NCBI GenBank assembly: GCA_903917735.1 | Contig: CAIXBR010000015.1 | Coordinates: 22,508 to 86,507 of the forward strand | Source of the DNA: an uncultured Elusimicrobia bacterium | GTDB lineage: Bacteria; Elusimicrobiota; Elusimicrobia; Elusimicrobiales; UBA9959 | Direction: 5' to 3' | DNA length: 64,000 bases | In this document: positions 1 to 8,103 of the stretch, piece by piece | How the letters are laid out: each line of letters begins with the position of its first letter | How positions within the stretch are numbered: position 1 is the stretch's first letter | Notes under the pieces: model-generated | What the model saw: only the letters and a program-made list of their open reading frames with translations | Databases searched by the model: none | What the model was told of the DNA's origin: nothing | Program-made: the position numbers and the translations under genes

Positions 1-2
1 GC

Positions 3-545
3 CGCGCCGGCGACGAACGCAAGGTTGAAGCGGTCAGGAAGGAAGGCTTCAGGCGGCTCACGCGGGCCGGCTACGTGAAGATAGATTCCGATTCAATGGG
101 GCGCACGCCGGACTCCCGTAACCGGCAGAGCACGGACCTGAGCGGCAGGCGCTCGGTGCTGGGCCTCGGGCCCGGCGCGGTCTCGCGCGCCTTCGGCGCC
201 GCGCGCTACATAAACCGCGCCGGCTGGACCGGCTGGCTGGACCGCACCTCCCGCGGCGCCTGCCCGGCTGAAAAAGGCGTGTTCTGCGTACCCGCGGATG
301 AAATGATCTATTCGGCTATAACCAAGTTTACCGACGAGCAGGCGGTAAACTTGGCCGAATTCCGCCGCGTCCATGGCAAAGCTTTTAATGAAGTTTTTTT
401 GGAAGAAATGGCCGCGCTGAAATGCGCCGGGGCCAGTTTATCCGGCGGGAAGCTTAAACTTCCTCATAATATGTGGGGGCTGGTCCGGCGTATCTTCTAC
501 AGGCCGGAGGCGGTCGCTCGCGGCTTTTCCAATATCAGCAACTGA
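3..545 (+). CDS. HemN-like radical SAM protein, C-terminal part (cut by window edge)
   Basis: The reading frame is open from the left edge of the window, so only about 180 C-terminal residues are present. The motif 'VLGLGPGAVS' followed by 'ARYIN' resembles the LGxGxGAxS block of the coproporphyrinogen III oxidase-like (HemN) family. The tail with 'EMIYSAITKF', 'AEFRRVHGKAF' and 'FLEEMAALK' fits the helical/winged HemN C-terminal domain. The radical SAM core with its CX3CX2C motif would lie upstream of the window. Members of this family act in haem or tetrapyrrole metabolism or as SAM methyltransferases; which one applies cannot be decided from the tail. It ends 46 bases before a TMTC-like gene on the same strand. 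Confidence 0.5.
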   Translation, partial: RAGDERKVEAVRKEGFRRLTRAGYVKIDSDSMGRTPDSRNRQSTDLSGRRSVLGLGPGAVSRAFGAARYINRAGWTGWLDRTSRGACPAEKGVFCVPADEMIYSAITKFTDEQAVNLAEFRRVHGKAFNEVFLEEMAALKCAGASLSGGKLKLPHNMWGLVRRIFYRPEAVARGFSNISN

Positions 546-591
546 GCCGGCCGCTTCCTTCCGTAACAACGCAGCACGCCGCGAAACATGC

Positions 592-2310
592 ATGAACGAT
601 CTATTAACGCCAATTACCGCCGCCGAAGATAAAAACGGCTGGCTTCGCCTGTTAATTCCGTTCTTTATTATCCTGCTGACCTTTGCCGTATTCCTGCCGG
701 CGCTGCACAACGGCTTTGTGGGCTGGGACGATCCGGAGACTTTACTGCTTAACCAGAAATACCGTGGCCTCGGGCTGCAGCAGCTCAAGTGGATGTTCAC
801 GACCTTCCACATGGGACCCTACCAGCCCCTGAGCTGGGCGACCTACGGCATGGATTACCTGCTGTGGGGCATGAACCCTTTCGGCTACCACCTGACCAAT
901 GTTGTCCTGCACAGCGTCAACGCCGTGGTTTTCTACTTCTTGTGCCTGGAGCTGCTGTCCCTATCTATCCGTCCCGGCACTCCGGCTGAGGAAAGGGAAA
1001 TTTATATACCGGCGGGTTTTGCGGCTCTTTTTTTCGCCCTACACCCTTTGCGGGTGGAATCCGTAGCCTGGGTGACCGAGCGCCGCGACGTCCTTTCAGG
1101 CCTTTTCTGCCTGCTGGCCGCCCTGTGGTATATACAGCCGCGTTCCGCGAGCGGAGCAAAAGTGCCCTTCTGGCGCAGGCACCTCCTGCCTCTTGCCGCC
1201 TTTCTTTTATCTTTGCTTTCCAAAGGCAGCGCAGTCAGCCTTCCCCTGGCGCTGATAGTGCTGGATATTTACCCGTTGAAGCGGCTTCCGCTCAGCCCGC
1301 GGCGGTGGGCTGCGCCGGAATTCCGCGGTATATGGCTGGAAAAAATATTTTTTTTCGCGCTTGCGGCGGCTTTCGGAGCTATAGGCTATGCCGGGCAGGC
1401 GAAGGGCAGCGTGATAATCTCCTACCAGGAAAACGGCCTGGCGGCCCGCGCCGCCATGATGCTGTTCGCGGCGGCTTTTTATGTGCGGAAAACGCTTGTG
1501 CCTGTAGGCCTGGCGGCGCTTTACCAGCTCCCGCGCGACTTCGGCCTGATGAACTCCCAGTCTTTCTTAGCTGCGGCCATGCTGACGGCGGTTACCGTGG
1601 CCGCGGCGGCGCTGCGCCGGAAGTGGCCGGCCGTCCTGGCGGCCTGGGCCTGTTACCTTGTGCTGCTTGCCCCCGTATCCGGCATAGTTAGGTTCGGTTC
1701 GCAAGCGGCAGCCGACCGCTACACATATCTGCCCTGTCTGGGATTTGCGGTATTGGCGGGGTCCGGGCTGCTGGCCTGCCGGAGGGCCGCATACAAGCCG
1801 CTGAAGGGTGTTTGCCTCATCCTCGCCTGTCTGATAATACCGGCGCTGGCGCGGCTGACCTGGCGCCAGGAGAGGGTCTGGCAGAATTCGGAAACCTTGT
1901 GGCGCAACGCCCTGGCGGTGAACCCGGAAAACAACATCGCGCACAACAACCTAGCCGGCTACCTGGTCTCCCAGGGTAAATTTGACGAAGCCGCCGCCCA
2001 CTATACCGAGGCCTTAAGGCTCACTCCGGATTTCGCTGAAGCGCACAATAATCTTGCCGGCATACTGGCCATGCACGGGAACTTCGACGAAGCCCTCCGG
2101 CATTGCCTTGAAGCGGCGCGTTACGAGCCCTCTTTTTCGCAGGCCCATTTTAACGCCGGTATCGCCCTGACCAGGCTTGGAAGACCAGAGCAGGCCGCCT
2201 TGCAGTACCGGGAAGCCCTCCGGATAAACCCGGATTACGATCAGGCCCGATATAATCTGAACAGCCTCCTGTCCAAGCGCGGCAAGCCCGGTCCCGGCGT
2301 AAAACATTAA
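592..2310 (+). CDS. TMTC-like multi-spanning membrane protein with C-terminal TPRs (copy 1)
   Basis: A 572-residue protein with about ten hydrophobic segments over the first 430 residues and at least three TPR units from about residue 440 ('NNLAGYLVSQGKFDEAAAHY', 'LAGILAMHGNFDEALRHC', 'AGIALTRLGRPEQAALQY'). The N-terminal block 'NGFVGWDDPE' plus 'PLSWATYGMDY' and 'HPLRVESVAWVTERRDVLSG' is the acidic first loop and core of the TMTC / GT-C protein O-mannosyltransferase-like family. By family these are lipid-linked sugar transferases acting on the outer face of the inner membrane; a glycosyl donor cannot be read from the sequence. Two paralogues lie at 44270-45907 and 46979-48658. The start is the first Met before the first membrane span; no clear Shine-Dalgarno is visible. 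Confidence 0.8.
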   Translation: MNDLLTPITAAEDKNGWLRLLIPFFIILLTFAVFLPALHNGFVGWDDPETLLLNQKYRGLGLQQLKWMFTTFHMGPYQPLSWATYGMDYLLWGMNPFGYHLTNVVLHSVNAVVFYFLCLELLSLSIRPGTPAEEREIYIPAGFAALFFALHPLRVESVAWVTERRDVLSGLFCLLAALWYIQPRSASGAKVPFWRRHLLPLAAFLLSLLSKGSAVSLPLALIVLDIYPLKRLPLSPRRWAAPEFRGIWLEKIFFFALAAAFGAIGYAGQAKGSVIISYQENGLAARAAMMLFAAAFYVRKTLVPVGLAALYQLPRDFGLMNSQSFLAAAMLTAVTVAAAALRRKWPAVLAAWACYLVLLAPVSGIVRFGSQAAADRYTYLPCLGFAVLAGSGLLACRRAAYKPLKGVCLILACLIIPALARLTWRQERVWQNSETLWRNALAVNPENNIAHNNLAGYLVSQGKFDEAAAHYTEALRLTPDFAEAHNNLAGILAMHGNFDEALRHCLEAARYEPSFSQAHFNAGIALTRLGRPEQAALQYREALRINPDYDQARYNLNSLLSKRGKPGPGVKH

Positions 2311-2320
2311 AAGCAAACCC

Positions 2321-3126
2321 TTATTCGGCCTTACGGGTCAGGGTAAGGCAGGTGTTGTCGCGGTACGGCGGCAGCGAATGGGACGGCACGATATCGAAAG
2401 CAGCGCTAAAAAGCCGTTCCATCTCCCCCGGCAGCATCTGCGACGCCCCGCTGAGCTGTAGAAAGTTCGGCCAGCGCATCCCGAAAGGCGGAGGGCTTAT
2501 TTGTTCGTAAGCGATAAATAAAGCCTTTGGACCGGCGAGGCCGACAATAAGGACCGCCATGGCTCGCCTCCCGGACGGGAAAGGTCGTCCAAATAACTAA
2601 CATCCAGGAGCAGATCGAAAGGTCCTCTGACTCCCGGCAAAGAGACGGCGGTCAGATCGCCGAAGACGAATTCGGTCTGGCCGGAGACGCCGGCCATTTG
2701 CGCCGCCCGTCTTCCCTTTTCCAAAGCCACCGGCGAGAAGTCCACTCCTGTCGCGTGGAACCCCTGCCTGGCCATAAAAACCGTATAGCCGCCGCTGCCG
2801 CAGTCAAGATCTATCGCGCGGGAGGCCGGCGTGACCGGCCCTTTCATCTGGCTTTTGATCAGGCTGGTGATATCGCTGTCCAGTCCGCCCCTGTCCCATG
2901 GCGCGCCTATGCGGTAACAGTAGTTGTAAAACCAGGCCGGAGGCGAAAAATTAAGGGCGCAACAATTCGTGATCAACAGCGTCACCAGAGCTACCGCCAG
3001 CAGCCCGGTGCCCCGCCGCGGCGCGGCGCTCCCCCGCAGAAAGCGCCTGCGCAGAACAAAGGCAACCGCGGCGAGGACCAGCAGATCATCAAGCCGGCCT
3101 ATCCCCGGGAAAAAATCCGGGATCAT
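2321..3126 (-). pseudogene. Class I SAM methyltransferase with DUF1232-like N-terminus, frameshifted
   Basis: The first 190 residues begin with 'IPDFFPGIGRLDDLLVL', which matches the IPDxIPxxGxLDD block of DUF1232 (YkvA-like) membrane proteins. A second hydrophobic stretch follows, then a methyltransferase domain with motif I 'AIDLDCGSGGYTVFMA' and the acidic residue of motif II in 'TGVDFSPVAL'. After 'LDDLSRPGGE' (near 2562) the frame runs into unrelated sequence. The expected rest of the domain ('LAGPKALFIAYEQ', 'PGEMERLFSAAFDIV') continues in another frame down to 2321. One single-base indel therefore splits the gene, either a real mutation or a base-call error. It is divergent from the polyferredoxin gene with only 23 bases between starts. 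Confidence 0.65.
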
Positions 3127-3133
3127 ATCGAAG

Positions 3134-3149
3134 TGTTATAATATCCCGA
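3134..3149 (+). promoter_or_regulatory. Extended -10 promoter, probably leaderless, upstream of the polyferredoxin gene
   Basis: TG + one base + TATAAT (box at 3137-3142) is followed by seven bases and then the ATG at 3150. No -35 hexamer is visible at the expected place and there is no Shine-Dalgarno. With the usual 6-8 base distance from the -10 box to the transcription start, the RNA would start at or next to the A of the ATG. The opposite strand of the same box reads ATTATAAC and lies 8 bases from the divergent gene's ATG at 3126, so one near-symmetric box may serve both directions. Confidence 0.55.
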
Positions 3150-4286
3150 ATGAATCCGCGTGGAATTATACGTACAGTCCTCCTGTCCTTGCCGATGCTG
3201 GTAATATCGGCCTTCCTGCTTGCCAACGGGGGGATCCCGCGGGACCTTGCGCACCGCCTGGCGCTTGCGATCACCTACACAACATTCAACGCCGTCTTTA
3301 TACTGATGATGTACACCGGCAAAACGGACCGCTTCCGCGCGGCGCTGTATGTGCCTCTCGCGCCTTTCTTCACCATCTCCTTTATGGGGCGCATGATTGA
3401 GCAGTTCCACGCCCACCCGGCTTTTGTGGATTTTGTATTCCGGGAAAAACTTCCCATCTGCCCTATCTCCCTTTCCATGACACTGGTGCCGGCCGCCCTC
3501 ACCAGGACCTTTTTCTGGCCCGGAATGCTTACCGGCACTTACGCAGCGATAGTCTCCATGCTAGTCATCTGGATAACCGGGTCCCTGGCGCTGGGGCGCG
3601 GCTGGTGTAGCTGGGGCTGTTTTTTTGGCGGCTGGGATGAAGGCTTTTCGCGTGTTCTATCAAAGCCGTTTTTTAAGGCCCCGGCCTGGCTGAGAGACCT
3701 TCCTTTTGCCTCCCTGCTCCTGTTCGCGCTGCTGTCCGCCGCTACTTTGTTCCCCGTTTATTGCGTGCTGTTCTGCCCCGTTAAAGCCGTGACGGACATT
3801 CCGCCCGAGCATTTCATGAAAGCCGCGTGGATGTGGCGGCTGCACCTTGTCATCTTCTTTGCGGCGGTGGTCGCGCTGCCTGTCCTGGTAAAACGCCGCG
3901 CGCAGTGCGCCTATTTCTGCCCGCTCGGCGCTTTGCAGTGCGGCGTCGGCTGCGTAAGCCCTTTCGAGGTGCGCATAGACACAAAGGCCTGCTCAGGGTG
4001 CGGAACCTGCATCCGGAACTGCCCCCTGCTGGCCATAACCGAAGAAAGCCTGGCGCGGGGCAGCTGCGGGATAAGATGCGCTAAATGCGGCAAATGTGTG
4101 GACAACTGCCCCTCCGGCGCGGCCCACTTTCATATCAAAACTACGGAGCCCGGAGCGGGGAAAAACATTGCCCGGCTGCTGTTCCTGTACCCGGCTTTCT
4201 TTTTTATGACCGCTTTCGGCGGCTCAATCTGGATGGACGCGATCTCAAGGATCATCCTGCTCGTTTTCACCGGGAGGATGTTTTAA
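3150..4286 (+). CDS. NapH/NosR-type membrane polyferredoxin
   Basis: 378 residues with about six membrane spans. Conserved Cys pairs follow the spans ('RGWCSWGCFFGG', 'YCVLFCPVKAV', 'QCAYFCPLGALQC'), and two 4Fe-4S ferredoxin motifs ('CSGCGTCIRNCP' and 'CAKCGKCVDNCP') sit near residues 280-325 before a last hydrophobic segment. This is the layout of NapH/NosR/RdxA-like quinol-side electron-transfer proteins, which pass electrons from the membrane pool to a periplasmic or cytoplasmic reductase. No reductase is adjacent, so the acceptor is unknown. It overlaps the next gene by one base (TAATG), so the two are co-translated. Probably leaderless. Confidence 0.85.
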   Translation: MNPRGIIRTVLLSLPMLVISAFLLANGGIPRDLAHRLALAITYTTFNAVFILMMYTGKTDRFRAALYVPLAPFFTISFMGRMIEQFHAHPAFVDFVFREKLPICPISLSMTLVPAALTRTFFWPGMLTGTYAAIVSMLVIWITGSLALGRGWCSWGCFFGGWDEGFSRVLSKPFFKAPAWLRDLPFASLLLFALLSAATLFPVYCVLFCPVKAVTDIPPEHFMKAAWMWRLHLVIFFAAVVALPVLVKRRAQCAYFCPLGALQCGVGCVSPFEVRIDTKACSGCGTCIRNCPLLAITEESLARGSCGIRCAKCGKCVDNCPSGAAHFHIKTTEPGAGKNIARLLFLYPAFFFMTAFGGSIWMDAISRIILLVFTGRMF

Positions 4287-4843
4287 TGGCCCTGAAGATC
4301 AAGAACACAGGCTACGCCTGGGCCGCGCTGACGACCCCCGCCATGATACTGATGCTGATGTACAACGAAAACTTAAGCCGGGCGCTGATTTCCGCCTTCG
4401 GGCTCAGGATCTCGCCGCGCTTCTCCGGCGGGGAGATAGTGCGGACAGCGGACCACGGCCGCTACCGGACCAACATCCACCGCCCGGTTTTCAACGGGCT
4501 GACCGGGGACAGGAAAACGGGCTTTATCCAGGTGGATTGGGAGCCCGTAACGTCCCTGCCGGAAACCATCCGGGAAGAGCTGGATATTTACGGGAATGCG
4601 GAAAAATTCATAGTCATCCTGAACTCCGCAGACGGAACTGTCAGCTATGAGAACAAGCCGTTCTATGTTGCGGAAGATCCGATAGTGTCGCATTTTCACT
4701 CCGGCTGGGCCGTGCGCATCGGGTTAAAGAAAGGCGGACGGAACAAAGAAGAAAGGGAGGGGGATCAGGGGGGTTTGGCGGGGGCCGCACAACGGAACCC
4801 GTCGCTGCAGTCCCAGAAGCCAGGGGAGTCCCGGAAGCGGTAA
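4286..4843 (+). CDS. Membrane-anchored protein of unknown function, partner of the polyferredoxin
   Basis: The ATG at 4286 overlaps the stop of the polyferredoxin gene and has GGAGG 8 bases upstream, so I chose it over longer in-frame starts inside that gene. The 185-residue product has one membrane span near residues 10-28 and a soluble part ('GLTGDRKTGFIQVDWEPVTS', 'IVSHFHSGWAVRIGLK'). I do not recognise a family. The last 25 residues are Lys/Arg/Gln-rich and lie over the 3' end of the converging gene at 4765-5671, which makes a read-through tail likely. Co-transcription suggests an accessory or assembly role for the Fe-S protein; this is inference only. Confidence 0.6.
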   Translation: MALKIKNTGYAWAALTTPAMILMLMYNENLSRALISAFGLRISPRFSGGEIVRTADHGRYRTNIHRPVFNGLTGDRKTGFIQVDWEPVTSLPETIREELDIYGNAEKFIVILNSADGTVSYENKPFYVAEDPIVSHFHSGWAVRIGLKKGGRNKEEREGDQGGLAGAAQRNPSLQSQKPGESRKR

Positions 4844-5671
4844 GCCGCGCGCAGGGCGTAGTGGTCCTCGTCCCATGACCCGCCCCGCAGGACCCTGAGA
4901 GTCCCGGTAGCAGGCCCTTTCGGCTCTTTATCAGGACTGTTTTTATAATAATCCGCACCGTACCAGTCGGCCACCCACTCCCACACATTGCCGTGCATAT
5001 CATACAGACCGTATTGGTTAGGCTTTTGCTGGCCCGCCGGATGCACGTGGCCGCCTGAATTGTAACTATCCCAGGCATAGCCGCCAAGATCGCTCTCATC
5101 GTCGCCAAAACTGTATTTTGTGCCCGCTCCCCCCCCGCGCGGCTTTTTCCCACTCCGCCTCGGTAGGCAGGCGGCCGCCGGCCCATTGGCAATAGGCAGC
5201 GGCGGCGTACCAGTCAACATTAACTACCGGGTGGCGGTCTGTGCTCCCGCTCTTCTGGCTGCGCATTTCCCGGCCTGTGGCTTTGGCAAAATCTTTATAC
5301 CACTCAACCGTCACCTCGTATTTGTCTATATAATAGGCATCAAGGTATACCTTATGCTGCGGCTGTTCCCCAGGCCCGCCTTCACCCTCCAGCGAACCCA
5401 TCAGGAACCCGCCCGCCGGTATCAGGACACGCGCCTTTATTCCGGCCTGGCGCCGTTCGCCTATCGCTTTAAGTTCGGCGGCTGTAGCGCTTTGGACCCT
5501 GACCGGGAAAATATACTTATACCCTACCGGGCCAAGCACGCCAAGCAACAGCAGGGAGACCGCGGCCAGGGCCAGCTTTTTGGGCGTGCCTTTCGCCGCC
5601 CCGGCAGCGCCGCAAAAGCCGCGGGGTCCGGCTTCGGGACTATACTTATTTTCGCGATGCGAACAATTCAT
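4765..5671 (-). pseudogene. SUMF1/formylglycine-generating-enzyme-like protein, split by a frameshift in a G8 tract
   Basis: The N-terminal part has one membrane span ('LALAAVSLLLLGVLGPVGY') and the start of an FGE-sulfatase domain ('IPAGGFLMGS', 'YYIDKYEVT', 'RHPVVNVDWYAAAAYCQW', 'RLPTEAEWEKAARGG'). The C-terminal part ('GTKYSFGDDE', 'NQYGLYDMHGNVWEWVADWY', 'RVLRGGSWD', 'FRDSPGFWDCSDGFRCA') is in a different frame. The switch falls in a run of eight Cs on the plus strand (5129-5136). Seven would give one continuous protein of about 300 residues. The domain family covers formylglycine-generating enzymes and many non-catalytic relatives; true FGEs need a Cys pair that I do not see, so function is open. 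It follows the beta-propeller gene by 26 bases and may be co-transcribed. Confidence 0.75.
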
Positions 5672-5697
5672 AGCTTATCCATAAACCTTCATCTGCC

Positions 5698-7368
5698 TCA
5701 ATAACGGTAAAAAGCGGGACGCATCCGGGGGAGCAGGGCTGGAATTATTTTATCGTTGGGAATTCTGAACAGGCCGCCGGCACCGGCGATGTAGAGATAT
5801 TTTTTGGTCGCGCCCAGCGCTTCCACCCTCGGGGTGACGTAAAAGGAACCCAGTTCTTTGGATGTGGCGGCGTCATAGACCACCACTTCACCGCCCAGGT
5901 AAGCGGCGGCGTAAAGGTATTTTCCGTCCGCTGAAAATTCCAGTTTTCTCACGTGGAACGGCGCGCGCATAAGGCCGGTTATCTTCAGGTTTTCGGCGTC
6001 CAGCTTGTAAATATCACGAGTGAAGATGGACGGCGCATAGATGCGGCGCCCGTCCGGAGACAGGGCCAGGTCCATGAAAGCTACGGACGGGTCCGAAGCG
6101 TTCACCAGGGCCAGGGTCCGTTCGTCCAGTTCGAACACGCGGCGCCCGGGCCGCACGCCTACGTATTGAGTAAGCCAGAGCAAGCGGCCGAATCCCGGCT
6201 TGACCGACGGGTCCCTGCCGTAAAGCGAGATCAGCAGGGTATGCTTGCGCGGGTTCCGCTTCACCTGAAAAACTACCGCGCCGGGTTCCGCCAGGCCGGC
6301 ATCCGCCAGCGACAAGGTACGCAGCAGCCGGCCCGAGGCGTCCAGTTCAAAAAGGGCGGGGTTAAGATTGTTGACCGCGTAAACGCGGCCGCAGGCGTTA
6401 TACACCGAGAAAAGCTCCTCCACCGGCCAGCCGGCCACCGAGGCGGGAACAGGCAGGCGTTTTACAGTGTCAGCGCCGGGGACGTACTCCAGCAGCTCAT
6501 GCCTGTGCCAGGGCGCGAAATATAATTTATCGCTGCATTCGGAGGAGAAGCGGCGCACCTGGGTGTTCTCGTAAAAGGCCCTGAACTCCGGCCGGCGGAG
6601 ATTTATCCAGGCGAAAGTCGGCGGAGGCGAGTCCTTGGGCCCGAAGGTGGCCCCGAAAGAAAGCGCGGACCAGCCGTCATCGGGGTCCGCATACAGGTCG
6701 TGAGGGAACATAACGCCTTCCGGCCAGCGCTCTCCGTGCGGACCCGCATAGCCGGCAGCCGGGAAGACTTTCTCCAGTCCGGCCGGGGGCTGACGCCATT
6801 CGCGGAGCGCCCCGCCCGGAAATAAATAAAGCAGCAGGAACAGCGCTCCGGTCGCCGCGCCGGGCAGCAGCACCGTGACGGTCAGCCGCAAGGCCGCCCG
6901 CTTGAAAACAAGCAGCCAGTAGGCGGCCGCTATCCCGAAGCCGAAAATGAAAGCCGGAAAAGGGCTGGCCGCCCAGGTTATCCACATAACTAAATACCAC
7001 AGGCCTATAAGCGGCGCGAAAATCGAAGGTTTCCCGTACGCCTGTATCGGGTACCAGAAGAACAGCGCGGAAAGAACAAGCAGAAAAACCATGCGGGCCG
7101 CCATCTGCATCCGCACTCCGGGCCCCGGCTCCAGGCGCCGGGCCTCGATAAAGCGCGTAGCCGCATATTCAAAAGCCAGAAGCGGCAGGGCGGCCGCGAA
7201 GGCGGTCCAAGCCGGAAGCGGCAGCAGGTACAGCAGATAAAGGTGCGCGGAGCGTATATAGTATAATTGTGCGAACGTCGCTACGGCGGGCGCGGCAAAA
7301 TAAAAGACGGCCGCGCCGTAACCCGCCGGATGCGGGGCTTTTTTAAAAATTAGAGCTAATTCTCTCAT
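5698..7368 (-). CDS. Multi-spanning membrane protein with C-terminal beta-propeller repeats
   Basis: A longer open frame exists upstream, but it lies antisense to the glycosyltransferase gene. The natural start is the Met of 'MRELALIFKK' at 7368, giving 556 residues. About six hydrophobic segments fill the first 220 residues. The C-terminal half has propeller-like blades ('DLALSPDGRRIYAPS', 'KLEFSADGKYLYAAAY', 'GATKKYLYIAGAG') of the YVTN/NHL type. The pattern suggests a membrane anchor with a soluble binding or sensing propeller. I recognise no named family. The start codon lies only three bases from the start of the divergent gene at 7372, so each promoter must lie inside the other gene or be shared. 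Confidence 0.6.
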   Translation of the reverse strand: MRELALIFKKAPHPAGYGAAVFYFAAPAVATFAQLYYIRSAHLYLLYLLPLPAWTAFAAALPLLAFEYAATRFIEARRLEPGPGVRMQMAARMVFLLVLSALFFWYPIQAYGKPSIFAPLIGLWYLVMWITWAASPFPAFIFGFGIAAAYWLLVFKRAALRLTVTVLLPGAATGALFLLLYLFPGGALREWRQPPAGLEKVFPAAGYAGPHGERWPEGVMFPHDLYADPDDGWSALSFGATFGPKDSPPPTFAWINLRRPEFRAFYENTQVRRFSSECSDKLYFAPWHRHELLEYVPGADTVKRLPVPASVAGWPVEELFSVYNACGRVYAVNNLNPALFELDASGRLLRTLSLADAGLAEPGAVVFQVKRNPRKHTLLISLYGRDPSVKPGFGRLLWLTQYVGVRPGRRVFELDERTLALVNASDPSVAFMDLALSPDGRRIYAPSIFTRDIYKLDAENLKITGLMRAPFHVRKLEFSADGKYLYAAAYLGGEVVVYDAATSKELGSFYVTPRVEALGATKKYLYIAGAGGLFRIPNDKIIPALLPRMRPAFYRY

Positions 7369-7371
7369 AAA

Positions 7372-8103
7372 ATGCCTGAACTCGCGGTAATCATCCCCGC
7401 CTACAACTCCATAAAAACAATATCCGCCACACTGGCCAGGTTCGCGGCCGCCCGCGCGGCCCTGCCGCAGGCGGCGCTGTTGCTGGTGGACGACGGCAGC
7501 TCGGACGGCACGGCCGGCGCGGCGAAGCGCGCGGCGGAAAAACTGGGCCTGGACCTGCGCGTGCTGCCGCACGAAAAGAACCGCGGCTACGGCGCGGCCC
7601 AGAAGACAGGCTTCAAAGCCGCACTGGGCCTGGGCTGCCGGGCTATAGTCCTGTTGCATTCCGACGGGCAGTACGCGCCGGAGGAACTGCCGGTCATGGT
7701 CAAACCGCTCCTGGACGGCTCCGCCGACATGTGCGCCGGCTCAAGACTGCTTTCAGGCCGCGCCCGCGCCGAAGGTATGCCGCTCGCCAGGTACCTGGCC
7801 AACGGTTGGCTGACCGCTTTAGAGAACAAGGTCTTCGGCCTGAACTTCGCGGAATACCACTCCGGCTACATGGCCTACGCGCCGGCCGCGCTGCACGCTA
7901 TAAAATTCGAGACCCTCACCGACAAGTTCCACTTCGACGGGGAAATGCTGCTCTGCGCCGGAAAACTTGGTTTGCGCGTCGCCCAGGTCCCGGTCTCCGC
8001 TAACTACGGCCCCGGGACCTCAAGCCTTTCCCCGCTGCCCTACCTGGCCGAGGTGGCCGGCGTGATGATAAGATACCTGAAACGCGGCTATTTCTTTCAG
8101 TGA
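7372..8103 (+). CDS. Family 2 glycosyltransferase (dolichyl-phosphate mannosyltransferase type)
   Basis: 243 residues starting 'MPELAVIIPAYNS', the normal beginning of a GT-A fold family 2 enzyme. The nucleotide-binding acidic motif is 'LLLVDDGSSDGT' and the metal-binding region is 'AIVLLHSDGQYAPEELP' (the DxD equivalent reads SDGQ, as in many polyprenyl-phosphate glycosyltransferases). No membrane spans, so the product is cytosolic or peripheral. By family it moves a sugar from a nucleotide donor to a lipid or glycan acceptor; it could make the polyprenyl-linked sugar that GT-C proteins such as the TMTC-like ones use. The 3' end overlaps the convergent B12 radical SAM gene by seven bases. 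Confidence 0.8.
   Translation: MPELAVIIPAYNSIKTISATLARFAAARAALPQAALLLVDDGSSDGTAGAAKRAAEKLGLDLRVLPHEKNRGYGAAQKTGFKAALGLGCRAIVLLHSDGQYAPEELPVMVKPLLDGSADMCAGSRLLSGRARAEGMPLARYLANGWLTALENKVFGLNFAEYHSGYMAYAPAALHAIKFETLTDKFHFDGEMLLCAGKLGLRVAQVPVSANYGPGTSSLSPLPYLAEVAGVMIRYLKRGYFFQ

Noticed and set aside
7369..7659. 97-residue N-terminal extension of the membrane propeller protein
   Set aside because: It is antisense to the conserved start of the glycosyltransferase and is Gln/Arg/Ala-rich shadow sequence.
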